Shown here piece after piece: positions 34,750-42,021 of a stretch of 55,610 bases of DNA. Position numbers and translations under genes: made by a program. Position 1 is the stretch's first letter; the number at the start of each line of letters is the position of its first letter. This DNA comes from Magnetovibrio sp. (GTDB taxonomy: Bacteria > Pseudomonadota > Alphaproteobacteria > Rhodospirillales > Casp-alpha2): positions 1-55,610 of the forward strand of contig NZFO01000001.1 in NCBI GenBank assembly GCA_002690705.1, written 5' to 3'. Under the pieces are notes generated by a model. That model was not told the DNA's origin. It ran no database searches and saw nothing but the letters and a program-made list of their open reading frames with translations.

Positions 34750-35646
34750 TTACTTATTTCCGAGGGTTTCTCGACGAGATAAAATTATACTAGCGCTTAT
34801 AATTAATACTGCACCCAATAAGAACTCAAGATCAGGTAATTCGTCGAATAGGAAAATACCCAAAACGCCGCTAAACAATATAATTGAGTATTTGTATGGA
34901 ACTAGAGCAGATAAGTCATCAGATCGGAGACCTTGCATGAATAAAAATTGACCGACAATTGCCAAGGGTCCCATAAACGCACAAAATAGAATATCGCTCA
35001 AAGGGGGCCAATCAAACATTACAAAGGCAGGACCAACGGACAAAATGACAGCAATTAAATTAGTATAAAAGAGCAATGTGGGGGCAGAAACGCGTTCGGT
35101 GAGATACTTAATACAGATAATTTCGCAAGCCATGACAAAGGCTCCAAAGAACGCAATTTTAGCCGCGGGCTCAACCCATATCTGATCTAGGAGGTCTGAT
35201 GTAGGCTGCGCTATTAAAAAAGCCCCAAAAATACAAACTATGGCGGCCACCCATCTTTTCACTGTTACGATTTCGCGCAAAAATACGCTAGCCAGAACTA
35301 TAATGAATGCACCGTCTGTAAAGCTGATAGCTATCGCATCAGCGTATGACATATGATTTGTAGCATAAATAATACAGGAAAAACCTCCTACCCCTGCCGA
35401 CGCTCTTAAAATAATTATTGGCCAATCTGATATTTTAAACGATCCACCTCGAGAAGCTGAAAAAAATAGAATTGGCGTAATCGTTAACAATCCACTTAGG
35501 TATCGGATGAAGGTGGACTGCAGTCCGTTTAATCCGGCATCCACCAACTTCGGTACAGAGAACATCAGGGCGAAGAAAAGCGAGGCAACTAATATTAACG
35601 ATATGCCTTTGAGCCTACGATTTAGTGGAATTAGTGAGAGTTTCAT
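34750..35646 (-). CDS. EamA/DMT family transporter
   Basis: A 298-residue inner membrane protein with ten predicted helices made of two EamA (DUF6) repeats. Typical parts are LFFALMFSVPKLVDAGL and TFIRYLSGLL in the first repeat. YIDAIAISFTDG-like SYADAIAISFTDGAFI and LFDELPDLEFLLGAVLIISAS fall in later helices. The family exports or imports small metabolites, such as amino acids, nucleosides or carnitine. It lies between the aldehyde dehydrogenase and a large empty region. A second, related EamA transporter lies at 52998. Confidence 0.88.
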   Translation of the reverse strand: MKLSLIPLNRRLKGISLILVASLFFALMFSVPKLVDAGLNGLQSTFIRYLSGLLTITPILFFSASRGGSFKISDWPIIILRASAGVGGFSCIIYATNHMSYADAIAISFTDGAFIIVLASVFLREIVTVKRWVAAIVCIFGAFLIAQPTSDLLDQIWVEPAAKIAFFGAFVMACEIICIKYLTERVSAPTLLFYTNLIAVILSVGPAFVMFDWPPLSDILFCAFMGPLAIVGQFLFMQGLRSDDLSALVPYKYSIILFSGVLGIFLFDELPDLEFLLGAVLIISASIILSRRETLGNK

Positions 35647-36500
35647 CAGTTTGCTTTGCAGAGGCCATCAATTATTAACAAGTAATATTGTGATCAAACT
35701 CAAAAAGAGGGCTCTTTAGATCTTGCCTCAATCTTTTTTTGACCTGAAGTTGCTCATAAAAATACCGGGTATTGCTCTAATTGTAATCACTCAGTAGTGA
35801 CTTAACATCAATTAGGCTCTCTTTTATGCTTGGAAGACTATCTCGTGACTAGTCAAAGTCTCTTTTGGAGATGATTGGGACTGCTTTAAAATTTTTTAAT
35901 CCAGAGGCGTCATGGGCATGAGTTTCCAAGGATTTCCTTTTGTGTAGTTAAAAATCTTTATCTCGTGGCGAGAATTAGTAGTTGCTGAATTTGTAAGCTA
36001 GACCGAAGTTGGCGACTGTAGACTAAATTGATGACATCTACTTCCCTTTTGGAAATGGTGATAGGCAACATAATAGTCGAGGATCAGCTATAAAGTTTGT
36101 GTTTTACCGTGGTTACAGCGAATCTTGCCTTCACTAACTACTTGTTGCTGTCTCACATAAAAAGATTTGCTTGTTGGGCACTCATGGGCATTTGGTGAGA
36201 GTAAGAAAACGCAACACACACAAATATTAAATTCGTTCTTGGTGCACCATAAAAAACATGCAACTTGAACTGAAAACGCGCCTTCAAAGGGAACCTAGCC
36301 CAAGCCTATTCCCAACCTGTATTCAAGCCCTTAAGGATACGGACCGCCAACAACCTGTCCAATAATTTCTTTACCCAGTTTCAAAACATTTAATATCTCT
36401 GAATTACCAGCAGGCGAATGCGGTTGTTCGATTTTAGTCCCCCTGATTGCAGTGATCACAAGCGACCCAATTAGAACAGCTCGCTCTCAGCCGTTTATTA
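35647..36500. other. Large intergenic region, 850 bp
   Basis: No gene of normal quality is visible. On the minus strand a frame from about 36489 to 36349 reads VLIGSLVITAIRGTKIEQ and ends VLKLGKEIIGQVVGGPYP. It looks protein-like but has no good start. It could be a tiny gene or a remnant behind the 94-residue gene. The rest is AT-rich with no repeat I can define. Confidence 0.4.
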
Positions 36501-36785
36501 TTAGAAAGATTTAAAAACGTTTCCGACATGCGGATGCACCGAGTCTCCATCAACAGCACCCTCTTCAATCATTTTGCTGAAAACCTTTTTTACTCTCTCC
36601 GTTGCAGCATCCATCACTGTTTGATCGTGGTACTTGGCAATTACGACGCCTTTGCCGTTTCCGTATGATACCATGTCAATGAATTCAGCTCCGAAACCCT
36701 CGATTTCGGTGCGTAATTTTTCTGCAATTTCTCCTGCTTTTTCCATATTTTGGGCTGCAAATCGCGTGATCCTATAAACCGCCAT
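36501..36785 (-). CDS. Hypothetical protein, 94 aa
   Basis: A small soluble protein of unknown family. Order and pattern suggest an alpha-beta sandwich: strand AVYRITRFAA, helix NMEKAGEIAEKLRTEIEGF, strand EFIDMVSYGNGKGVVIAKY, helix TVMDAATERVKKVFSKM. This resembles dimeric ferredoxin-like barrel proteins of the antibiotic-biosynthesis-monooxygenase kind, but no family motif confirms it. The start at 36785 has AGGAGAG about 6 bases ahead, so translation is likely. A divergent gene for a small secreted protein starts 155 bases away. Confidence 0.7.
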   Translation of the reverse strand: MAVYRITRFAAQNMEKAGEIAEKLRTEIEGFGAEFIDMVSYGNGKGVVIAKYHDQTVMDAATERVKKVFSKMIEEGAVDGDSVHPHVGNVFKSF

Positions 36786-36939
36786 TTTACTCTCCTGTTT
36801 AAAGTTGTTTCATGTGGAAACCGAATAACGTTGGGTGAGGCTTTACGGAAACACCTAGCGACTATAGTAAGTGAGGGATCTGGCTGTTTCCAGTTATCTT
36901 TTCTCCATCACAAACACGCAAACTTAGGAACCAAGCTCC

Positions 36940-37212
36940 ATGAAACAATCAATAACCGTTATAACCCTAACGTTTTTAATCACATCGGGTGTTTCGTTCG
37001 CGACCGCTAAGGCTGGTCTGTGGGAGAAAGCGGCCTCCTTATTAGACACAACAGTTGAAACCACATCTTTCACTATTGAAGCCAAGGGGTGGAACCTTCG
37101 TGGATATGAATTTGTTACCCCCACAGGTGCTCGATGTGTATCCATGACTGGGACCAAAAAGGGAGGCCTCAGCTGTGATTTTTCACAGGACTGGACCAAA
37201 TCTAAAGAGTAA
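36940..37212 (+). CDS. Small secreted protein, 90 aa, unknown
   Basis: The N-terminus is a signal peptide: MKQSITVITLTFLITSGVSF with probable cleavage after ATAKA near residue 24. The mature part of about 65 residues is polar with two cysteines (ARCVSM and LSCDFS), which could form one disulfide in the periplasm. AGGAA about 11 bases ahead of the ATG supports translation. I know no family for it. A 122-codon frame on the other strand is a shadow. Confidence 0.6.
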   Translation: MKQSITVITLTFLITSGVSFATAKAGLWEKAASLLDTTVETTSFTIEAKGWNLRGYEFVTPTGARCVSMTGTKKGGLSCDFSQDWTKSKE

Positions 37213-37621
37213 ATTGTCCTCTTCGACGTATTCAGAGAGAAAATAATGACAACAACCACACTGCGATGAACGTGTTGGTAAAAGCCCTCCATGACAACAA
37301 CACAGTTTCATGCGATTATCGAGAGTCAAACTGTCGATATTAAAGCAGAATGTTCAACGTGTAGCCTTTAGGTACATATCATAATTGTTTTGTCCCAAAT
37401 CGCAAACTTGCGGGGACAATGGCTGCGCTTGTTTTAGTCGATTTCAAGAGGGGCAGTAACAGTTTTTGCCTTATTTAAAATCTATTATCAGACTAACAGA
37501 CAAGACAACGATATATTTATAATTGCTTGATTTTATCCAGTAAAAATGTGGGACCTCTTGGTTGAATTTTATCGATTGCTACTGGTATTCACGATAAAGG
37601 AGAGTTTACGTTGCGTTTTAA
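37213..37621. other. Intergenic region upstream of the hydratase unit
   Basis: About 400 bases without a credible gene. It contains the two-part hairpin at 37390-37419, listed separately. AAAGGAGAG near 37597-37604 looks like a ribosome binding site but is 17 bases from the next ATG. Confidence 0.45.
37390..37419. repeat. Strong two-part hairpin
   Basis: TTGTCCC (37390-37396) pairs with GGGACAA (37413-37419). Inside it CGCAA (37401-37405) pairs with TTGCG (37408-37412). Only a 4-base bulge breaks the 12-bp stem. No T-tract follows. It may be an operator or a structured leader element. Confidence 0.55.
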
Positions 37622-37768
37622 ATGGGGTTGCCGGGAAAAAGCTCATTTGATCCATCGGCATCCCTCCCAGCTTTTTCTCTAAACTTGGATGATATGGTCT
37701 GGTCTTTGAATATGGTTTTTAGCCAGCTGTTTAGTCGTATTGGGATGATGACAGGCATTTGGGAATGA
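37622..37768 (+). CDS. Small open frame, 48 codons, overlapping the hydratase start
   Basis: From the ATG at 37622 an open frame of 48 residues runs to a TGA at 37766-37768. It overlaps the ATG of the hydratase gene as ATGA. The peptide is amphipathic, with a C-terminal half LDDMVWSLNMVFSQLFSRIG. The overlap suggests a leader peptide or small partner translated just before the enzyme. Against it, the purine-rich AAGGAGAG lies 17 bases upstream, too far for good initiation. An in-frame TAA directly before the ATG excludes a longer gene. The arms GAAAAAGCT (37635-37643) and AGCTTTTTC (37669-37677) inside it could fold into a 9-bp hairpin. Confidence 0.4.
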   Translation: MGLPGKSSFDPSASLPAFSLNLDDMVWSLNMVFSQLFSRIGMMTGIWE

Positions 37769-38538
37769 AAAAGGGTTTTTCATTTCAGGACGTGCAGAAT
37801 CTAGCTCGGCGTCAGTTACGCGACTATCGAGCCAAGAATCCCGGGACGTGTTTCTCTGAGCCTGATTTTTCTATGGATGTTAGAACGGCTTATGATTTGC
37901 AAGATGCTGTCTCTAAACTCCGTATTGAGGCTGGTGAGCGCATAATTGGCTATAAAATTGGGTGCATTGGTCCTGAAACTGCAACGCAATTCGGAATGGA
38001 TGGGCCCATTAGAGGAACATTGTTTGCGGGAGAGATTTTGGAAGATAGAACCTTTATCAATCCAAATCAGTTTTCCAACCTTGCAATCGAGGGTGAAATG
38101 GCCGTCCGGATTAATGAAAGGTATGAAATTGAAGCTGCGTTTCCTGTGATTGAGCTGCACAATTTTGTTTTTCGCTCACCCAAAAAGACATTATCTGAAT
38201 TGATTGCAAACAACGGAATAAATGCCGGTTTAGTCGTTCCAATTGCTCAGTGGCAGCGATCGCAGAAGTATATTGCAAAAAAGGCCAATCTGGCGGTCAA
38301 CATAAATGGTAAAAATTTGGCATCTGCAAATCTTTGGCCAACAAAAGCTGGTCCAGAGTGGTCTGTGAATTGGCTACAGTCTCACCTTCACGAGTATGGT
38401 CTCGAATTATTACCGGGTAGTGTTATTTTAGTTGGAACACCACTGGGTTTATATCCAGTAGAAGATGGAGATGAAATAATCGTGGTGATTGATGACCAAC
38501 CATTGGTAAGTTGTTTTATCGAAGCCCCTGCCAGTTAG
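37765..38538 (+). CDS. 2-keto-4-pentenoate hydratase-like (FAH superfamily)
   Basis: A 257-residue enzyme of the fumarylacetoacetase superfamily, closest to 2-oxopent-4-enoate hydratases (MhpD/XylJ) and 2-oxo-3-hexenedioate decarboxylases. These act late in meta-cleavage pathways. Family features are RTAYDLQDAVSKLR near 40, IIGYKIGCIGPETATQFGM near 61, LAIEGEMAVRIN near 108 and GSVILVGTPLGLYPVEDGD near 220. The metal-binding E-x-E appears in the EGEMA segment. I start it at the ATG at 37765; a TTG two codons before is also open. It is not in a full meta-cleavage operon here, so the substrate is open. Confidence 0.87.
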   Translation: MKKGFSFQDVQNLARRQLRDYRAKNPGTCFSEPDFSMDVRTAYDLQDAVSKLRIEAGERIIGYKIGCIGPETATQFGMDGPIRGTLFAGEILEDRTFINPNQFSNLAIEGEMAVRINERYEIEAAFPVIELHNFVFRSPKKTLSELIANNGINAGLVVPIAQWQRSQKYIAKKANLAVNINGKNLASANLWPTKAGPEWSVNWLQSHLHEYGLELLPGSVILVGTPLGLYPVEDGDEIIVVIDDQPLVSCFIEAPAS

Positions 38539-38757
38539 TGACGAGCAAATTGGTTTGGTCACTCACTAATTTGAAAATTCCATTTCCATTAACTTTTTCA
38601 GGCAGCAAATAATTCCACCTAAATAAAATCTGAGGGTCACTCAGCCCACTGGCCAAAGGTATATTCGGAACAGATACGCCCTGCTCAAAGAATTTACTTA
38701 TTTGCGTGTTGCGTAAATTATAAAATCTGACGGTTGAGGCTCCAGGCGCGAGTTATA
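38508..38757 (-). pseudogene. Open frame without start, possible gene remnant
   Basis: On the minus strand a frame of about 80 codons is open between in-frame stops. It reads LAPGASTVRFYNLRNTQ, then FEQGVSVPNIPLASGLSDP and ILFRWNYLLPEKVNGNG. The composition looks like a real protein, but no ATG starts it and I do not recognise the family. It lies next to a PPOX pseudogene, in a decayed stretch. It may be a fragment of a lost gene or a chance open frame. Confidence 0.3.
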
Positions 38758-38760
38758 TAA

Positions 38761-39207
38761 TCAAAGCGCATTCAACTCTCTCAGATTCTTCCCACGGAGC
38801 TCTTCAGCCGTTGCCCCACGATCATACGCTGGAGACACGATTAACCTCGCCTCACTGATATGGATTTTAACAAAACCGCATAAGATTGAGGTGAGATTGG
38901 GCCATCCGGAGAAGAATAAACTTAGTAGTTCCGGGTTTGCGTCTGACTTTACTATGAACTGAGCAAGCCCTGTCACACGAACGGCCTTGCGGTAGACAGC
39001 ATCAATGAAATTTACCTCAACCTCTGATCCCTTCAATATGTTTTGCCTCGTACCCGGGGATCTAATATCCCCGTAGGCAATTGTTGTGTCGTCGATAATA
39101 AAAAACGTCGCCTTTGGAGAAACCGCAGGGTTACCCTAAGCATTGATAGTGCCAACAATGCCTACTTTGTGATTGGTAATAAGATGTCTCATTTCAGGTA
39201 AAAGCAT
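38761..39207 (-). pseudogene. PPOX-family flavoprotein gene with internal TAG
   Basis: Read from the ATG at 39207, the frame gives MLLPEMRHLITNHKVGIVGT, then INA, a TAG stop (39138-39136) and GNPAVSPKATFFIIDDTTIA. It continues with YGDIRSPGTRQNILKGSEVE and NFIDAVYRKAVRVTGLAQFI, to a TGA at 38763-38761. This is the full layout of a 150-residue pyridoxamine 5'-phosphate oxidase-like split-barrel protein. The TAG replaces the residue normally following INA (often Asp). Everything else stays in one frame, so a single nonsense mutation inactivated it, recently. A sequencing error or readthrough is the alternative. It is not a close copy of the PPOX gene at 31644. Confidence 0.75.
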
Positions 39208-39661
39208 CGCAATATTTCAACCAATTTTTTCTGATTCAAAAATGTAAGAATAATAATCATGTATCAACTCGTATAAAAGAACTTCAGTATCAACCTATCT
39301 CTCAGTCCACATTCAGCATTGTCGCATTTTCGGTCTAGGTTAATTGTGACCCTCCGGAGTTGTGTAAGTGCATCTTACCACCATTTCTGCGTAATGATTT
39401 GGGATCGCCGCTTCTAGATAACGGCACGCCTGCCCTTGAGGCGAACCGTGGCGGGCGGGATATTTGGGCTATTGGTCACTGTGATCAATGCCCTTGGTCA
39501 GTTGATTGAGGAAGAACATATCGAGATATTTTTAGTTTTGTTGTCTACATCGCAGCGGGTCCGATAGGTTGTTCTTGAAACGTGGATGGAGAGGTATGTG
39601 GTACGTGTCATTAAGGCGACTTATCAGCATGTATCGTGACCCGAACACACCCAAAAAAAAT
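39208..39661. other. Non-coding or decayed region
   Basis: Short open frames only, such as a 50-codon plus-strand stretch after 39418 with no start. It lies between two gene remnants, so it is probably degraded former coding DNA. Nothing in it can be named. Confidence 0.4.
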
Positions 39662-39859
39662 CTAAGTAAGAAGAGCATCTTTCGTTAAGTTGACAAAGTA
39701 CGGATCAAAATGTTTGGCTCTTGGAATGTGACTATTCGCGAACAATTCTGCCTGTAGCGTGTCTATAATTACACGTTCATATACATCTAATTTTTCAGCC
39801 AATAATTGAGTTGGCCGTGACAAGTCGGCATTGGGGTACTTGTTTGAGGTAAAAGTCAT
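39662..39859 (-). pseudogene. Truncated sulfurtransferase (rhodanese) N-terminus
   Basis: The 65-codon frame reads LLAEKLDVYERVIIDTLQAE and then HIPRAKHFDPYFVNLTKDAL before a TAG. This matches the start of a rhodanese domain of thiosulfate/3-mercaptopyruvate sulfurtransferases. There a conserved HIPGA-x-FD motif follows a hydrophobic ilDa strand. The protein should continue for about 200 residues to the catalytic Cys, but it ends after the first strand-helix unit and no continuation is seen. It is therefore a remnant. The match is short, so confidence is moderate. Confidence 0.45.
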
Positions 39860-40318
39860 TACCTACGATACTCATAAACTGTGAATACAACTTGTTAGCT
39901 GATGATGACATTAGTTAAGCAGATCATCGGAGGGACTTCGATAGTAAATTAATACTGAATTTTAGACGAAATCGAGGATTAAACATTGTGCTTATGTTAA
40001 AAAAACACAAAAAAATGCTCCCTTGGTTTTGATGGAGTCAGCCCATTGGGTTCCTCAACGATTTGGACAGCACTTATTCCTTAGACGATAATTAAGCTAG
40101 ATAAACAAAAATAGGTGGATATCTAATGAGAATACCTGTTTTATCCGGCATTAATCGGCTAATATTACAGTTTATGGCCGTTACAGAGCCATGATTAAAA
40201 TAAATGAATTTCCACAAGTGGGCCGCAACTGCCTGATTCTTGTAAAATTTATAATAGGATAGCTGAGATCGCTAATCCAAGTTGTTTGTCTTATTTATGA
40301 GCTGGTAGCAAAAATAAC

Positions 40319-40338
40319 AGCCCTAAGGGCTATTTTTT
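40319..40338 (+). terminator. Orphan intrinsic terminator
   Basis: AGCCC-TAA-GGGCT forms a perfect 5-bp stem with a 3-base loop and runs into ATTTTTT (40332-40338). An A-rich stretch precedes it, so it could also work on the minus strand. No recognised gene ends here, so it may mark the end of an unrecognised short transcript or isolate the urea operon. Confidence 0.6.
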
Positions 40339-40450
40339 GCGCCCGGGGCTGGGGGTTGCCTTGTGTTGTAAAACCAACCCCGCCGATGAGCGGCCGCCTA
40401 TCAGAATTGATTTTGCTTCGGTATCATGAACTTGACCATTAATTTATTTG

Positions 40451-40523
40451 GCCGACCAACAATAGTGATTAATTATTAGACAAATTTTTTTATCTGTATA
40501 ATAATTGATCACTATTGTCCGGC
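40451..40523. promoter_or_regulatory. Large imperfect palindrome, candidate enhancer site
   Basis: CAATAGTGATTAATTATT (40460-40477) and AATAATTGATCACTATTG (40500-40517) are inverted with 17 of 18 bases matching. GCCG (40451-40454) and CGGC (40520-40523) extend the symmetry, and ACA/TGT extend it inward. Its centre is about 145-150 bases before the start site expected from the sigma-54 promoter at 40609-40625. That is the usual place for an activator (bacterial enhancer-binding protein) site. It does not match the NtrC consensus, so the binding protein is unknown. Confidence 0.55.
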
Positions 40524-40608
40524 TGTCTTGCAAATGTGTTTTCGTCGGGTTTTCCAGTAACGGCATGATTTTTAATATATTTCTTTTAATTACTGTACTT
40601 AACCCAGT

Positions 40609-40625
40609 TTGGCATGACCTTTGCA
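40609..40625 (+). promoter_or_regulatory. Sigma-54 (-24/-12) promoter of the urt-ure operon
   Basis: TTGGCATGACCTTTGCA matches the sigma-54 consensus YTGGCACGRNNNTTGCW at every fixed base except C to T in the -24 box. Spacing between GG and GC is exact. Transcription should start near 40635, giving a 40-base leader to the urtA ATG at 40675. This predicts control by nitrogen status through NtrC or a related activator, and rpoN itself lies at 11681-13231. Confidence 0.8.
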
Positions 40626-40674
40626 AAGGCAGTACACGCAGACATTACAATTTCTTTTGGAGGACAAAATAAAC

Positions 40675-41961
40675 ATGAAAAAGACACTTTGTAAGCTGAT
40701 AAACGCGGGCGTTATTTTTGCATTTATTGGTGTTACCAGCGTAGTCCACGCGTCTGACACCATTAAGGTGGGTATCCTGCATTCTCTCTCGGGAACTATG
40801 GCAATAAGTGAGACTACGCTGAAGGATACAGTTGAGATGCTTGTGGACCAGCAAAACGCTAAGGGTGGATTGCTTGGAAAAAAGCTGGAGGCTATAGTAG
40901 TAGACCCTGCCTCAGACTGGCCGTTATTCGCGGAAAAAGCGCGTGAACTTTTAACCGTTCAGAAAGTGGACATTATTTTTGGGTCCTGGACCTCAGTCTC
41001 AAGAAAATCCGCGTTGCCAGTGCTTGAGGAATTAAATGGACTTATGTTTTATCCGGTACAATACGAGGGTGAAGAGTCATCTAAGAACGTTTTTTACACT
41101 GGTGCGGCGCCAAATCAGCAGGCTATTCCAGCCGTCGACTACTATTTAGAAGAGCTAGGCGTGAAAAAGTTTGCACTTCTTGGCACGGATTACGTCTATC
41201 CGAGGACTACTAACAAAATCCTTGAGCAATACCTTAAAGATAAAGGAATTGCAGCAGGCGATATTTTCGTCAACTACACTCCATTTGGCCACTCGGACTG
41301 GTCAAAGATTGTGGCCGACGTGGTCGCACTGGGTGCGGACGGTAAAAAGGTTGGTGTTGTCTCGACAATCAATGGTGACGCAAACATTGGATTTTATAAA
41401 GAACTAGCTGCGGCGGGAGTCGCCGCCGACGCCATTCCAGTAGTTGCATTTTCAGTCGGTGAAGAAGAACTCTCTGGCTTAGATACCTCAAACCTTGTCG
41501 GCCACCTTGCGGCTTGGAATTACTTTCAGTCTGCTGACAGCGATATCAACGCAGCGTTTATCAAAGAGTGGAAGGCGCGGATGGGCGCCAAGCGAGTAAC
41601 AAACGACCCGATGGAGGCACATTATATCGGATTCAATATGTGGGTTAATGCTGTCACCCAAGCTAAAACCACAGAAGTGGATTCTGTTCGAACGGCCATG
41701 TATGGGCAAAAATTCCCAAACCTCACTGGCGGGATGGCTGAAATGCTTCCTAACCATCACCTAACCAAACCAGTGCTAATTGGTGAAATTCAAGCTGATG
41801 GCCAATTTGATATCATATCCCAAACAAAGCCCGTTCCTGGTGACGCATGGACCGACTTCCTTCCGGACTCGGCGGTGCTCATGTCCGATTGGAAAAACCT
41901 AAAGTGTGGGATGTATAACACGAAAACTAAGACCTGTGTGCAACTCAAATCCAATTACTGA
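40675..41961 (+). CDS. urtA: Urea ABC transporter substrate-binding protein UrtA
   Basis: UrtA is the periplasmic urea receptor of the high-affinity UrtABCDE importer. The 428-residue precursor has a signal peptide (MKKTLCKLINAGVIFAFIG, cleavage near VHA at about 27). The type I periplasmic fold follows: IKVGILHSLSGTMAISE, VDPASDWPLFAEKARELL, IFGSWTSVSRKSALPV and FYPVQYEGEESSKNVFYTGA, all typical of UrtA. GGAGGA (40659-40664) sits 10 bases before the ATG. An in-frame TTG at 40621 belongs to the promoter and is not the start. It leads an operon that runs to ureG. Confidence 0.97.
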   Translation: MKKTLCKLINAGVIFAFIGVTSVVHASDTIKVGILHSLSGTMAISETTLKDTVEMLVDQQNAKGGLLGKKLEAIVVDPASDWPLFAEKARELLTVQKVDIIFGSWTSVSRKSALPVLEELNGLMFYPVQYEGEESSKNVFYTGAAPNQQAIPAVDYYLEELGVKKFALLGTDYVYPRTTNKILEQYLKDKGIAAGDIFVNYTPFGHSDWSKIVADVVALGADGKKVGVVSTINGDANIGFYKELAAAGVAADAIPVVAFSVGEEELSGLDTSNLVGHLAAWNYFQSADSDINAAFIKEWKARMGAKRVTNDPMEAHYIGFNMWVNAVTQAKTTEVDSVRTAMYGQKFPNLTGGMAEMLPNHHLTKPVLIGEIQADGQFDIISQTKPVPGDAWTDFLPDSAVLMSDWKNLKCGMYNTKTKTCVQLKSNY

Positions 41962-42021
41962 GCCGACATCAAGGCCGGGGCAATTGTGTCCCGGCTCCGC
42001 CCTTGCATAGTTTGCATAGTA

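Larger units (their letters stand above)
39860..40608. other. Upstream region of the urt operon
   Basis: About 750 bases without genes. It contains an orphan terminator-like hairpin (40319-40338), a G+C-rich hairpin-prone block (40341-40400, including GGGGTTG/CAACCCC at 40352-40381) and the palindrome at 40451-40523. The last two may take part in control of the urea operon. Confidence 0.5.
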
